This document shows, piece by piece, positions 13,256 to 25,006 of a DNA stretch of 64,000 nucleotides; within the stretch, counting starts at the first letter, position 1; each line of letters starts with the position of its first letter. The notes under the pieces were generated by a model that was not told the origin of the DNA, ran no database searches, and was given only the letters and a program-made list of their open reading frames with translations. Made by a program: the position numbers and the translations under genes. Source of the DNA: Salvia splendens (lineage: Eukaryota; Streptophyta; Magnoliopsida; Lamiales; Lamiaceae); the NCBI RefSeq assembly GCF_004379255.2, contig NC_056048.1:2418001-2482000 (forward strand), written 5' to 3'.

Positions 13256-13466
13256 CTCCCTCCGTCCCATAAGAATATACACTCTTTCCTTTTTAGTCCG
13301 TCCCACAAGAATATACATTTTCTAATTTTGGAAAGTCGAGGTAGGACTCATTCTTCACTAACAATACTTTACTTACTTTTTTCTCTCTACCTCTCTCTTA
13401 CTTTACCAATTTTACATTAAAACCCGTGCCGTACCCAAAGTGCATATTCTTTGGGGACGGAGGGAG
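13256..13466. mobile_element. Stowaway-like MITE (CTCCCTCCGTCCC type)
   Basis: The 211-bp element begins CTCCCTCCGTCCC and ends GGGGACGGAGGGAG. It is flanked by TA at 13254-13255 and 13467-13468, the Tc1/mariner target duplication. It is non-coding. Confidence 0.85.
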
Positions 13467-14823
13467 TATATCATAACTTCTTAAATTGAAATATAAACAA
13501 TGATCAAGATTGCAGCTTATATTACAAAATAAAAAAGGATATGATAACAAATCAATGTTATTTTTAACAAAACAATGTTATTATATTTTTAGTGTTTTCC
13601 AAAATGTGCCAATATATGAAAAATGACATGGTTTGGTTTCATATCAGATTTGATTTTGCCTTATTAATTTTGATTTTGACCATCATCCGGTTACAATAAG
13701 TTGAAAAAATTGTGATTTTATATTCTTATTTTAAAAATTACCAGAAATGAACGAAAAATTATGATTTAAATGAAAATAATCCGTATTCATAATTTGTAAG
13801 TTTTGGTACTAAAATATTTAAATGAAAACAATCCATCCATATTCATAATTTGTAAGTTTTGGTACTAAAATACAAAGTATGTTAGTGTTTACCAGAAAAT
13901 TGACTTCTTAGCTTGCTAATCACTTATCTTCATTTTAAAGTATGTTTGGTGCAATATTTTGATCATTCACTTTATTTCAGCCCACCTATAACTTCAAGCT
14001 CTCGCGTCCCATCATTTTTAGAAGGGATTTGCTATATTATTATGCTAGTTACTGCACTAGTTGGATATTAGATGGAACATGTTTATTTATTTATTTGGTA
14101 CAGCAATTACATAATTATAATTAAATCGTTTTTGCGAGTGGCTAAAATATTAATATTGGTGACCTTGCAATATATCTTTCACATCCCCACCATAATCCAA
14201 ATTAAAAAGTTTGGAAAATAATGTGAGAGGACTTGGTCATGGTTGACCATTTAAGCCGAGGTTAAATTAGGTGAATAATGATTTTATTTTATCATTTAAT
14301 AGGTATTCGAGAAGAACGAATTGAAAATATCAAAATATTTACAATTTTTTGTCGTATTCAATATTTATGCATTAATGTCATAAGCTCTAATCTTGGTGTC
14401 GAATAGTCTATATTTTGATGATTTGATGGCCCCAAGGAATTGACTTCCATATTATACACATATTTATGGGATTGATGAGAATCAGATTATTGTAAAGACA
14501 AAAGTTTGTGTACATTCGAATGTACAGTTGCCCGGTGGGATTCATCCGATTATGATTCTTTGTTCCTACTTAACAAGATTAAGATTTAATTAAAAAGGAT
14601 ATATGGTATGATAAAATATTTGTGATAGTATTGTCACATGATATATCCAATCAATCATAATTATAGAAATTATTTTACTCTTTTTTTTATATTTTTTTTT
14701 TATGCAATTGTGATCAGTTGACTACACTATATAATAATATATCCAGACCACTTAATTTTTACATCCAGACCACCTAATTTTTACTAAGTGAGCCGTGTGC
14801 AAATTGCAATATTGAAACATGTA
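13467..14823. other. AT-rich spacer without a gene
   Basis: I see no ORF, RNA gene or intact element. A ~60-bp direct repeat (core AATTTGTAAGTTTTGGTACT) occurs at about 13790-13872. Confidence 0.4.
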
Positions 14824-15304
14824 CTCCCTATATTCACCAATAAGCGTCCCATTTTTTCATTTTTGTCCGTCCATCAATAAATGTATTTTTTTACTACTTT
14901 TGATAATAGACTCACATTCCATTAAAGTATTTCCCTCACATTTAACTATAAAACTAATACTCTCTCTGTCTTACTATAAGTGAGACGTTTCTTTTTTGTC
15001 TTTGTTTTGCGAATATGATAATAAATAGTTAAAATGGAGAGAAAGTAAAGCAAGAGAGTGAATAATATAAAAGAGAGTCACATCGGCATTATTCTCTTAC
15101 TTACTTTACTTTCTATCCAATCTAACTATTTATATTATTTTTGCAAAACAACGAAAAGAAACGCATCACTTATAGTAGGACAAAGAGAGTACTACAATAT
15201 AAAGGTATGATCCACATTCCACTGATATTTTCCACCCACTTTCTAAAACATATCTTAAAACTCGTATTTAGTCAAACTTGGCCTTATATTGATGGACGGG
15301 GGAG
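14824..15304. mobile_element. Stowaway-like MITE interrupted by a second MITE
   Basis: The outer ends CTCCCTATATTCACC (left) and GATGGACGGGGGAG (right) are flanked by TA. The middle is split by the element at 14960-15189, giving a MITE-in-MITE nest. It is non-coding. Confidence 0.7.
14960..15189. mobile_element. Inner Stowaway-like MITE
   Basis: The 230-bp element starts CTCTCTCTGTCTTACTATAA and ends with the inverted counterpart at 15170-15189 (TTATAGTAGGACAAAGAGAG). It is flanked by TA. The two arms are inverted over more than 60 bp (see GTCTCACTTA-type segments on both sides), so the element can fold on itself. Confidence 0.75.
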
Positions 15305-15722
15305 TATAAATTTGGCAAGATTTTAATTGTAGCTAGTACGGAAACCAGCCGAATATTACGACAATGTAGGCTATTTTAGAAAAAATAAAGCCCATATCAT
15401 ATTATTCCGATCCCACCACAAGGTCCGAAACAAAAACGGGCTTATTAACATTATAACTTGGGCCAAATATTGGGTCGATGGGCCCATAGGGGAGTGTTTT
15501 AGAGACTGACGTGTATAAATTACATGATCAATATTAATGTTCCAACTTTTCATTGGATATCCATGACTTGTGAAAATGATCAGTTGTTCACTGCAACAAA
15601 TTAGTCATTTAATTTTAGTAAAAACTTAAAAAGCAAGATGATTAGCACATTAATGCGACGACGATCAAATATTAATTAAACAGAAAGTAACGTGGTACAA
15701 AACATTCTTCATTATGCATTCT
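15305..15722. other. Spacer downstream of apyrase 1
   Basis: AT-rich sequence that probably includes the 3' UTR of the minus-strand apyrase. No other gene is seen. Confidence 0.35.
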
Positions 15723-18390
15723 TCACAACGAAAGCAGTTCAACCGCGCAACCCAGCGGCCACGCCGCCCCAATCAACGAGCCCTTATAATCCACATTCTT
15801 CACCACCGTCACCTCCTCAAACGAATCCAATCCAAATCCATCCACCAGCAAACTATACTCATACACCAGATCCATACACAGATACCCCAAATCCCCCTCC
15901 TCAATCGCCGGAAAAATCGCCTTCATACTCTCCACATCCGCTCGGCACGCGCGCTTCGCCGCCTCTCTGTACGCAATCGGCCGGATCCTCGCCGCATTCG
16001 CCGCCGTATCCACGATCCCGCTCTGCACGATCACGATTATCACCGATTCAATTCCGAAATTGATTGATTTTTTCGTCAATTGAATCACCTACCTCGGCGG
16101 CGGTGTCGTAGAAGTACGAGGCGATGTAGAGGTTGCTGAATCCGTCTCCGCCGCCGCCGCTCCAGACGCCGTCGAAGGTGCAGTTGCTGCGCGGGCACGG
16201 CGCGTCGATTTTGAGTACCTTCCGCGATAACGCTCTGCATCTCCGCAGGTTTGTGCCGGAGCGCGGCGGCTTCGCGGTGTAGACCTCGCCGTTGTAGTCG
16301 TAGGTAGATTCGTAACCGTTGGTGACGCATGGATTGCCGCGATCTCCGGTGATGTTGAGGCTCTGAGCTCGTGCCGCTCCCAAGCCGTAGTTCAAGTAGC
16401 TGCAGAAATCGGATTCGATCTGTAAGTGTTTCATCTCGAATTTGAGCAAAATCGACACCGATTGCAATACCTATGGGTGTAGAGGTTATAATTAGTTCCT
16501 AAAATCAGCTTTTGGAAGACGTAGGCGTCTCCTTGCGGCGATGCGGATGGGGCGGTTGAAGCGGCGGAATCAGAGATAGCATACGCCATTTGCACCGATC
16601 CTCCGCCGAGATCCACCACACCTACGGTATGTGAGAATCCTCCACTTAAACTCTCTAGCAAATAGTTGATTGCGATCTGAAATGCATACAGTGACGTCAT
16701 TGTTGATGAAATAAAAGAGATGAAGCTGATGATTGGATAATTGAAGGAGGCATTACCCATATGTAAGCGCCTTCATCTGTTCCTTGAAGAACTGTGATCC
16801 ATTCTGGCCTGTAATCAAGGCTGCTTTCCTGCTCAAAATACTCCTTCACCTACAAGGAATTAATTTAGTTTATAAATACTGCAATTTATGGTTATAGATA
16901 TATTAATTAAATGCTTACTGCTTCCAATATGGCGTCGGAAGCGTTGCCGGGCAAGAGGCGAAGACCAGCGGTTGCCTGCAGAGACAGAGGAAGCAGTAAG
17001 TAATGTTACTCTTTTCCCTATTCCAAGTTGTTAGGTCTATTAATAAAAACACTAACATTATAGACGAAACATTAGAACTCATCACAAAAAACTCGCCTAT
17101 GAAGAGAGGGTCCATTTGATTTATAAACCACACATTAGTTGCTTTGCTCAATCATACCACCACTCTGAGTCGTTAGGCTTATCAATAAAAGCACTAACAT
17201 TAGGGACAAAATATTTGAACTCATTCCAAAACATTAGCGAGGGGAGAGTCCATTTGATCTATAAACCACACACCAATTGCTTTACACAATCAGACCATCA
17301 CTTCGAGTCGTTAGGCCTCTATCAATGCTAGCACCAATATTACTGATGAAACATTAGAACTCATTTGCTGCGATTCTTCCTGAATAGCCTGGATTCTCCC
17401 ATCAAGAGTCATTTTGAAAGTCCTTTTTAAACTTCCGTCTGAATATGATAAAGCCTATAAAACAAAAAGCTACGCTCTCCATCCACAAAAATAGTCACAT
17501 TTTGCCATTTTGGGATATTCACTAGTCTCATTTCTAAAAATGGAAAGTTTCTCTCGCATACTTTACCTACTTTTTCTCACTATCTATCTTACTTTACCTA
17601 CTTTTTCTCCTCCTCTCTTACTTACTTTACCAATTTCTCATTAAAACTCATGCCGTCCACAAATGGAACTATTTTTTATGGACGGAGGGAGTACTATCTA
17701 GATGGTCCATTTAATCTATAAACCACACCCGTTGCTTTACACAATTAGGCCACCACTCCTACTTATAGGCTTATCAATGAAATCGCTAATGCCTACTGAC
17801 TAAACATTAGAATTCATCCAAAAAAACTAGCCTATCAGAAAGAATCCGTTTGATTTATAAATCACATACCGGTTGCGATTGCTTTACACAATCGAGATTA
17901 GATACTAGAGTTCGTAACAGTAATTGTGAAACTAGTGAGTTAATTAAGTAGGAGAGAGACCCCGAGTTTAAGTGGTGTGGTAGAGCGCAGTTCTTGTGGA
18001 ACGACTGCTTCGGCTTGGTCTAAGAGCGGTCTCAAGGAGTCGGCTGCAGCCTTGGGATCATCTGCGTATGAACTCAGACCTGGTGTAATCTGCATGCCCA
18101 TTCACAAACACTTGCATATAAAATAGTTGCAATTATTAAAAGTTATACATATATAGTTATGAACTGGAAATATGTTTGAGTAGTTATACATAGAGATGTT
18201 GATTACATACCGCTTGATAAAACTCGAATTCTTGGTCAATCGGGAGGAGACCCATGTCGCTGTCGAAGTTGAACACGTGAACTCGGGAGCCCGTGCTTCC
18301 GGCGTCGAAAACTGCTGCATATTTCTGCTGCTCTACATTTGGGGCAAGGCCAAGCAACGATAGCACCACTAGCAAACGTTCTATAAACAT
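15723..18390 (-). CDS. Apyrase (GDA1/CD39 nucleoside phosphatase), copy 1
   Basis: This enzyme hydrolyses nucleoside tri- and diphosphates in the endomembrane or extracellular space. Exons in transcription order are 18390-18211, 18089-17962, 16975-16919, 16849-16757, 16676-16471, 16399-16093 and 16022-15723, for about 423 residues. It has an N-terminal hydrophobic signal or anchor. The apyrase-conserved regions are present in order: [12 protein letters not shown], the ATAGLRLLP region, [20 protein letters not shown] and, near the end, [10 protein letters not shown]. All expected catalytic-region motifs are intact. The second intron holds diverged tandem repeats and a MITE. Compared with copy 2 (35187-39588) it lacks two introns in its 3' half. 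A secreted or Golgi location is inferred from the signal segment only. Confidence 0.92.
17020..17925. repeat. Diverged ~130-140-bp tandem repeats in an apyrase intron
   Basis: Units share cores such as GTCCATTTGAT-TATAAACCACAC, TGCTTTACACAATC, GAGTCGTTAGGC and AAACATTAGAACTCAT. Full units lie at about 17030-17168 and 17169-17310, a partial unit follows to 17375, and two more units appear at 17693-17900 after an inserted MITE. Related sequence occurs in the other apyrase gene (about 36640-36800 inverted, and 38290-38410). Confidence 0.7.
17473..17691. mobile_element. Stowaway-like MITE within the intron repeats
   Basis: The left end, CTCTCCATCCACAAAAATAG, pairs with the right end, which carries ATGGACGGAGGGAG. 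TA flanks the right side. It splits the intron tandem-repeat array, so it inserted after the array formed. Confidence 0.65.
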
Positions 18391-18440
18391 TTTTTTGTGA
18401 ATTTACTTTGGTTTGGTTGAATTGTGGTACAAAACGAATA

Positions 18441-18450
18441 TATTTATAAA
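18441..18450 (-). promoter_or_regulatory. Candidate TATA box of apyrase 1
   Basis: The minus strand reads TTTATAAATA about 50 bases upstream of the ATG at 18390. The spacing would give a short leader. This is a sequence match only. Confidence 0.4.
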
Positions 18451-18573
18451 TCTATTACTATTCATCTAATAGAGTAATATGAGTACTAATTTAACTTAAC
18501 TTTAACATCAATGGCCAATGCCGAAATTAGCATGAATAACGTGCTATACTTAAGCATCATGTCATTATACTAA

Positions 18574-20336
18574 GAGCATCCGCAACGGTGGCGCTGCTCG
18601 CCACCGCCGTCCGCGCCGCTGGCACGGACGCCACCCGCCGCCGCTGGCACGGCGCTGCTCGATGCATCAAGCAGCGCCGTGCCAGCGAGCAGCTGACGTG
18701 GCGCGCCCTCATTCGTCAACGGCATAGCCGTTGGGTTTAAATAAATTTTTTTTTAAAAAAAATCTATTTTTAATTAAAAAAACCGATAAAAAAAAATTCA
18801 CTTCCCAAAAAAATTATATCCGTTTATAACCGTTTTAATTTTTTTTTTTTTACCCCAAAAATACACACTTTCATTTATAAATACTCCCAATTTCACTCCC
18901 AAAAATTCACATCAAACTACACAATTCTCATCATCATTCTCTCATCTCCATTCTCATCTTCAATCTCTCATATCCATTTTCATCTTCATTCTCTCATACC
19001 CTACAACATCACTATGTCCGGCCAAGGCGATAACCCTACGGGCTCCCACGGTTGGAACCCTGAATGGTTCGGTTCACAACCGTTTCCTAGTCCGGAAACG
19101 GAATATTCGGCCCCTCCTCAAACCCAAGATTCAGCCGTTCCGGGTGGCTACCGTCCATACCCAATCGACGACCAAGGTGCCTCCGAAGGACGATACGGGT
19201 GGACACCGGAGCCTAGGCCGACCGCCCCCTCCCAACCTCCGCAAGCTCTTACTCGCGGCAGCGGTGTCCGCACACCGTACACGCCGGCGGAGATGGATAA
19301 ATTGTTCAAGGCGTACTTCGAAATCTCCGAAGATGCGGCGGTTGGCACGAACCAATCGGGCGATCACTTTTGGTGGCGCGTATCTCGCCGGTACAATGCA
19401 AACCGGCCGCCGGGAACGATCGAGCGCAACGAGAGTACGGTGCGCAACTGCATCGACCGAGCCAACGACGAAATTGGCAAGTTCAATGGCTATTTCCTCC
19501 AGGAGTCGCGGAATGCCGGGAGCGGCCGGAGCGAGGTCGACATCATCATTGCGGCGCTGAGCACATACCAATCCATGAACGGTAAGTCGTTCAAGTACCT
19601 CAACGTTTGGCAGGAAACGCGGTTCCACCTGAGGTATCTGGGAGGCGTAACATCCTCCTCTAGCGGCTCCTCCAAACGGTCAAGGTCGGTATCCCTATCC
19701 GACTCCGGCTCCGAAGAAGTGGCTAGCCAACTCGCCGGAGCTAACTTGGGTAGCCCCGACGCCGGACCAAGCGGTTCCCAACGCCGACCGCAAGGAAGGA
19801 AGAAGGCGGCGGCCGAGCGCCGGCACTCCGTGACTCCATCGGCCCCCGCCCCCGAACCCGCACCCTATGTTCCACCTCCACCCCCGAACAACTCGTTGTG
19901 GGCCCTTTTGGCCCAACTCAATATGGCCGATAGGTCAACTATGACCCCCACGCAACTTCAAACGCACGAGGGCATGATAGTGGGTCTCCAAAAACAATTG
20001 GGGTTGTTGCCGCCGGATGAGTAGTCTTCCTCGGGTAATATTAGCCAATAATTATGTAATTTTTAATTTTTAGTATTTTAATTATGTAATTTTTAATTTT
20101 TAGGATTTTAATTATGTCTTTTTTATTTTATTTGTATTTTGTAATATTTATTGTGATTTTTTAATGAATTTTAGTATTATGGAAATATTTATGTTTAATT
20201 GAATATTAAATTAATTGTGCTCGTCCTTGCGGAAGAGCACAGTTGTGGGTGTTGTGCTCTTGCCAGAGAGCAGGCATGAATAGTACCGTCCGGGCCCACA
20301 ACCGTGCCGCTGGCAAGAGCACGGTTGTGGATGCTC
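18574..20336 (+). mobile_element. PIF/Harbinger element carrying only the Myb/SANT-like ORF
   Basis: The 1763-bp element starts GAGCATCCGCAACGG and ends TTGTGGATGCTC. The flanking direct repeat is TAA (18571-18573 and 20337-20339). Both ends are rich in GCTGG/CCAGC-type palindromic stretches. The sequence after the ORF contains the same 'aattatgtaatttttaattt' tandem repeats as the element at 1873-2741, which places both in one family. No DDE transposase is present, so movement would need a partner element elsewhere. Confidence 0.85.
19014..20024 (+). CDS. Harbinger ORF1-type Myb/SANT-like DNA-binding protein
   Basis: An intact 336-residue frame lies between the Harbinger termini. Residues ~1-75 are Gly/Pro/Ser-rich. 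A SANT/trihelix-like region follows (about 84-195; YTPAEMDKLFKAYF, then FWWRVSRRYN, then TVRNCIDRANDEIGKFNGYF). A basic Ser-rich stretch with SSKRSRS and a Pro-rich segment (PEPAPYVPPPPP) lie before the end. In PIF/Harbinger elements such a protein binds subterminal DNA and helps bring the nuclease to the ends. Plant databases often mislabel this family as glutathione-transferase-like or NAM-associated. The frame has no stops, so it could still be expressed. A fragmented relative lies at 40644-41764. Confidence 0.75.
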   Translation: MSGQGDNPTGSHGWNPEWFGSQPFPSPETEYSAPPQTQDSAVPGGYRPYPIDDQGASEGRYGWTPEPRPTAPSQPPQALTRGSGVRTPYTPAEMDKLFKAYFEISEDAAVGTNQSGDHFWWRVSRRYNANRPPGTIERNESTVRNCIDRANDEIGKFNGYFLQESRNAGSGRSEVDIIIAALSTYQSMNGKSFKYLNVWQETRFHLRYLGGVTSSSSGSSKRSRSVSLSDSGSEEVASQLAGANLGSPDAGPSGSQRRPQGRKKAAAERRHSVTPSAPAPEPAPYVPPPPPNNSLWALLAQLNMADRSTMTPTQLQTHEGMIVGLQKQLGLLPPDE

Positions 20337-20339
20337 TAA

Positions 20340-21544
20340 TGCTCATTTAACCTTTACCACCAAAGGCCAATGCCAAAACTAGCATAAAAAACGTGTAATA
20401 ATTAACATCATTTCATTTACATCATTAAACCCATAAAGTAATTCACTTTTTGTCAATTTTATCATTTATATTTTTTTATTTTTTTGTCATTTTTAGACAT
20501 AATTTCCGGTATCCACACCTTTTTTCATTTATTTACAATATAGCTACATGATCCACCATTATTTCATTTTCATCCCACTCTTATCTAATAAAGTGAGATC
20601 ATTTTTTATTCATAATATATTTTATTTATTTATTTATTAAAATATATGCTATAACTATTTTGTGGGACGCAGGCATAGTTATTTTCTGTTCCTCTTCAAA
20701 CTGATTAATCATTTTATATTGACGCATAATCCTCATTTAATTGACGCATATTCCCTAATCCCTACTTCACTCAACTCTAACCTTTTTTCTTCTTTAAATT
20801 CCTATTGTTTTTCGGCAGCATTCGAGATACGAATCCAAAATATAAATGGTGAAACGTCCTAATGAGATTAAATCCATGACCACGACAATATAAATACTCT
20901 TTAGGTTGCTTTATGTCTCAATATTTTACTAAAACTTGTACTATGAAACACATTATTGAAGACAGAGAAACAATCTGGACTCCACATATTGGAAATTAAA
21001 ATAATCCGTCCATCGGCAAATAATTATTTCATATTTTCTCTTACCACCATCCGTAAATAACTATCTCATTTACCTTTTACTCCATCCGTCTCATTGGTGT
21101 TGAGTCTTAATCCTTTTTAGGTCGTCCTATTTCAGTCCTATTACAGTTAAGTCATTTTTTTACAAAATCCAACACTTATTTAATCTCTTTTACTTTATTC
21201 TATTATTTTTATTTTCTCTCATTATCTCACGTACTTTATTTTCTCTCTTCTATTTTATTCACACTTTCACTTAACCAACTCATTAAATATTTATTCTTTA
21301 CTCTCCATACCAAAAAGAAAATCATCAATACATGTGACATATAGAGAGTACTATTTTGATAAATAGACCTCATGTTCTATTAACTCCTATTATTCACATT
21401 TTATTGTATACGACTAATATATAAAAATAAAACACACTCAACTTAACTAACTTTTCCATCCACTTTCTTTTACATTTTTTAAAATTCAAGCTGAGTCAAA
21501 GACAATTTATTATGGACAAAGGGAATATATGCTTGTATTAAGTG
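20340..21544. repeat. AT-rich spacer with an ancient duplicate of the 34.1-34.9 kb region
   Basis: The segment at about 20690-21010 is a diverged direct copy of 34150-34445 (shared blocks TTTAAATTCCTATTGTTTT, GATACGAATCCAAA, TACTCTTTAGGTTGCTTT, ATATTGGAAATTAAAA). It is followed by degraded nested Stowaway-like MITEs: an outer one at about 21002-21527 and an inner one at about 21080-21347 (CTCCATCCGTCTCATTGG). There is no gene. Confidence 0.6.
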
Positions 21545-21549
21545 ATTGG

Positions 21550-24122
21550 TGTCACGCCCGCATTTCCTAAGGATAGGAAGTACGGTGGACCGCGACTAGG
21601 GGAGGAATAAAGAAGCGGGGAAGAAATGGGAGAACAAGAATACTTGACCCGAAAACGTTTAATTAGAGGAAGTTCACTTCAAAACAATGTACTGTAGCGA
21701 CATTTCTAAAGTTAAAGTAAACAGAGTTTAAATGAAAACATTGTATCGGATTACAAAGCAGCGGAACAGACCAAGAGATAGATAATGCCGGGTATGACGA
21801 CACGACACCATCCAAAAGGCAAAGTAAAAACACAATTTTGACTTTAATTGCTCAACATCCGTCATCCCCATCGTCGCTCAACCTGCACATTAAGAAAACA
21901 ACATGCAGGGCTGAGTACTTATTGCACTCAGTGGACACACGCCAAAATCATAGTTTGTCATGCCATATCAGTGTAACCTTGGGGTTTTAAGTGTAAGAAA
22001 ATAACCCAAGTACACTAAAACATATTTCATAAATTCGACTGCGCAGTCATTTTCAGATATTGCTACCCTTATTCCCACCATCATACACTATCTGATCCAA
22101 AGGGTGACAAGGGGCGTGGCCACACCCCAGGTCAACTAGACCGGCCAACTTGCTCTCAGATGGCTCCCGGTCTCGTGTACACTAGCCTGAGGGTTCGCAG
22201 CCCAACAGACCCGAATTCGATTAAACATATGTGGTAAACCACTTCAGATAGGTTTCAAAACAAAACAGTTGGCAAGACAAACAGTTCATCTCCATAAACA
22301 TTTCCGGAACAGCGTCCGTATTAAAGATAACCCACAAAATAGTAGGGTAGAAAAGCCCACCTCAATTGCTTAGCTTTTAAATAGTTCCCTTCTTCAACCA
22401 CAATTTCCTCGTAAAAGATCACCCTTTTGAAAGATAAATAAATATCATAATTAGAGTCAGGAAAGACGAGGTTTAAACGACAATGCATGATTCCTACGTG
22501 GATGACTTCAACATCTAGCACGTTACACGTACACACACTTAACAACATCTTATAAGCCAATCACACAAAATCACACGTCCGGAACACACCACGCACGCAC
22601 CCGACACGCATACAACGTACTCAAGACGCGCACACGACACACACGCAACACTCATACTCCCGGCATACCCTCACTGTGCAAACGGCTCACTTGGCTCGGA
22701 AAAGGTTCGGAAAAAGGATCGGCGTCTCGGCCTGGCTCGGTGTCTCGGCCGCCTGGCTCGGCACCTCGGCCGGCTGTCTCGCCGCCTGGCTCGGCACCTC
22801 GGCCGACTGTCTCGGCCGTCTGGCTCGGCACCTCGGCCGACTGTCTCGGCCGCCTGGCTCGGCACCTCGGCCGACCGTCTCGGCCGCCTGGCTCGGCACC
22901 TCGGCCGACCGTCTCGGCCGCCTGGCTCGGCACTGGCTCGGCGTCTGTCTCGGCATCTGGCTCGGCACCTGGCGCGGCACCTGGCCCGATCAAGTGTACA
23001 CCCGTTTTCCCCCAACCCACGATTCTCAAACCTTATACGACATTCCCACCATACATTCTACATCCCAAAACACACCCAAACTCATGGGATCAACCCTTCA
23101 AAACTCTCCACAACACTGCCCTAGGCCGAACCCCAAAGCTCTCAGCCAACACACACAAACCACCCGAACCAAACGCTGTTTTCCCCGAGCCATCCCCTGG
23201 CCAAACACATCCACATACCTCACACTATCGAAGCACCCAGAATCACCCCCATTGCACACAAATACATCCCCCAAAAACATACATCCATCAGAAAAGCGCA
23301 GTTCACTTACAAAAATCATTATAAAATCATCCGACATCCAATGAAGCTGAAATTTACACACCACACAGAAGACACACCAAAGTTTAAACAGTTAAAATTT
23401 CGTACTAAAAGGAGATCGTTTGCTCAGTCAAAAAGGGGTCGGAACCCACTGTCAGTCACCACCGAAGACATACCCCACACAAACACATAACCACAAAGCC
23501 TATTCAGCATCTAAAACATTCAAAACGTCCTAAATGCATGTGTTTTCGAAATTATCATGAGTTAGGGTCTTGGGTTACCTTTCCCGGATAGTTCAAACGT
23601 AGTTCAAACGCTTTACTTCCTCTTCCGACTCCGATTCACAACGAGAGAGAGTAACACCTTGAAGAATCCAAGATTCGATGAGAGGGAGTGAAAGGAAAAA
23701 GGTGAGAACCGAGGGGGAGAAAGAGAGAAGCCTTACCGGTGAGAGAACAACTTCGAGAGAGAGAGAAATGAGCGACGGTGAGAGGGAAAGGTTGAGAGAG
23801 AGTAGATAGTTTTTTTTTTTCTATTTTGGATCGGTTGTGAGGAGTGGGGAGAGGTTGAGAAATTAGTGGGAGAGGGGGAGGGGTTTTCGAAAAAGAGAGA
23901 GGGAGAGGGAGAGAAAACAATTAGTTAATTAGGATGTTTAATTCATTGATTAATTAATTATCCCAACTAACAAATGCTTAGGTAAAAACATATCCACAAA
24001 AAAAAAAAAAATAAACAAATAAGATTTACCAACCATATCTTAAACAAGATATTCACAAAAATTCAAACCTTACTTAAAAGAATAAAATTCTATATATATA
24101 TTTTTTTTTTTCGGATATTACA
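21550..24122 (-). mobile_element. Solo LTR of a Tekay-type gypsy element
   Basis: This 2573-bp LTR begins (minus strand) TGTAATATCCG and ends GGGCGTGACA. It is nearly identical to the LTR at 30800-33395. It is flanked on both sides by ATTGG (21545-21549 and 24123-24127), a perfect 5-bp target duplication. No internal element sequence lies between the LTR and either repeat, so on its own it is a solo LTR. It contains a GC-rich minisatellite at about 22690-22985. Confidence 0.85.
22690..22985. repeat. GC-rich minisatellite inside the LTR (left copy)
   Basis: Variable units are built from CTCGGCCGCCTGGCTCGGCA and CCTCGGCCGACTGTCTCGG, with a period of roughly 31-34 bp. This produces long chance ORFs in several frames on both strands, which I do not annotate as genes. 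Confidence 0.85.
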
Positions 24123-24860
24123 ATTGGTCCCTAGTCTATCAATAGAGTGAACGAAAAATGTCAATTAGGATATTTATGTCAATTTACAACAAAGTAGTTA
24201 TAACTAAATTTTAAAACATATCTCTAATTAAAGCTAATTTTATAAGGATTCAACGAGATCCTACATGCATATGTTTCTATGTCAAAATTTGATTTTTTTT
24301 TTAGTTTTCGTATTTTTGAAGACGGGTTTATATCAATACAACTTACATAATATGTCAATATAATGCTTGTAAAATGTCAATATGAAATTGTGTTGACATT
24401 CTCATGGTTTCATGATGATGTATTTCATACATTATATTAACATTGTGTTTCTAAACCTTAAATTTGATAGTTGTTATTATCTTTTTAATATTAAAAAATG
24501 AAAAATGAAATTACATATTGCAAATTATAGATCACAAGATTTCTAAAATCCTATGACCTTAAATTAGTTGTAATTGACAATTAAATGATGAGTTAGCAAT
24601 TGATCACATTCACGTGATCCATATATATTTAATTTTAATCATACTCTATCTAACTAGTCAAGTGGGATTTGTCGTTAAATCTATGCATAATTATTTTTAA
24701 TTGACTCATATTCCCTTTCTACTTACTCCCACTCAACTCTAATTACTTTTTTTCTTATTTAAATTCCTATTGTTTTGTTACGGTGGCTTTGGAGATACGA
24801 ATCCAAATATTAATTGGTGACACGTCATAATGAGACGAAATGTAAGATTGCGAAAATATA
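24123..24860. repeat. Flank copy X1 (direct duplicate of 33396-34338)
   Basis: The sequence starts ATTGGTCCCTAGTCTATCAA and ends AGATTGCGAAAATATA. It matches 33396-34338 essentially base for base except that the right copy contains a 201-bp MITE plus its TA duplication. It joins directly to position ~100 of the truncated LTR at 24861. It is non-coding. Confidence 0.85.
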
Positions 24861-24962
24861 CAAATAAGATTTACCAACCATATCTTAAACAAGATATTCA
24901 CAAAAATTCAAACCTTACTTAAAAGAATAAAATTCTATATTTTTTTTTTTTCGGATATTACA
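24861..24962 (-). mobile_element. Truncated 3' LTR (first ~102 bp)
   Basis: The minus strand begins TGTAATATCCG immediately after the polypurine tract and follows the full LTR to CTTATTTG, where it switches to X1 sequence. The junction lies in A/T-rich DNA in both parents (AAAATATA in X, AAAATAAACA in the LTR). Confidence 0.85.
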
Positions 24963-24975
24963 TTCCTCCCTCCTT
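24963..24975 (-). other. Polypurine tract of the gypsy element
   Basis: The minus strand reads AAGGAGGGAGGAA directly next to the LTR start TGTAAT. This is the expected plus-strand primer site. Confidence 0.8.
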
Positions 24976-25006
24976 AAAAGAAATTTCGTCTCGAAATTTG
25001 CCTAGA

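Noticed and set aside
15692..16088. Pro/Ser/Arg-rich plus-strand ORFs
   Set aside because: They are antisense shadows of the last apyrase exon (15723-16022).
22690..22985. Regularly spaced repeats that might suggest a CRISPR-like array
   Set aside because: The units run head to tail without unique spacers, in a plant LTR.
22652..23344. Long overlapping ORFs on both strands of the LTR with repeated Arg/Pro/Gly/Ala units
   Set aside because: They arise from the GC-rich minisatellite, which lacks stops in several frames. The same occurs in the other LTR copy. Nothing suggests selection.
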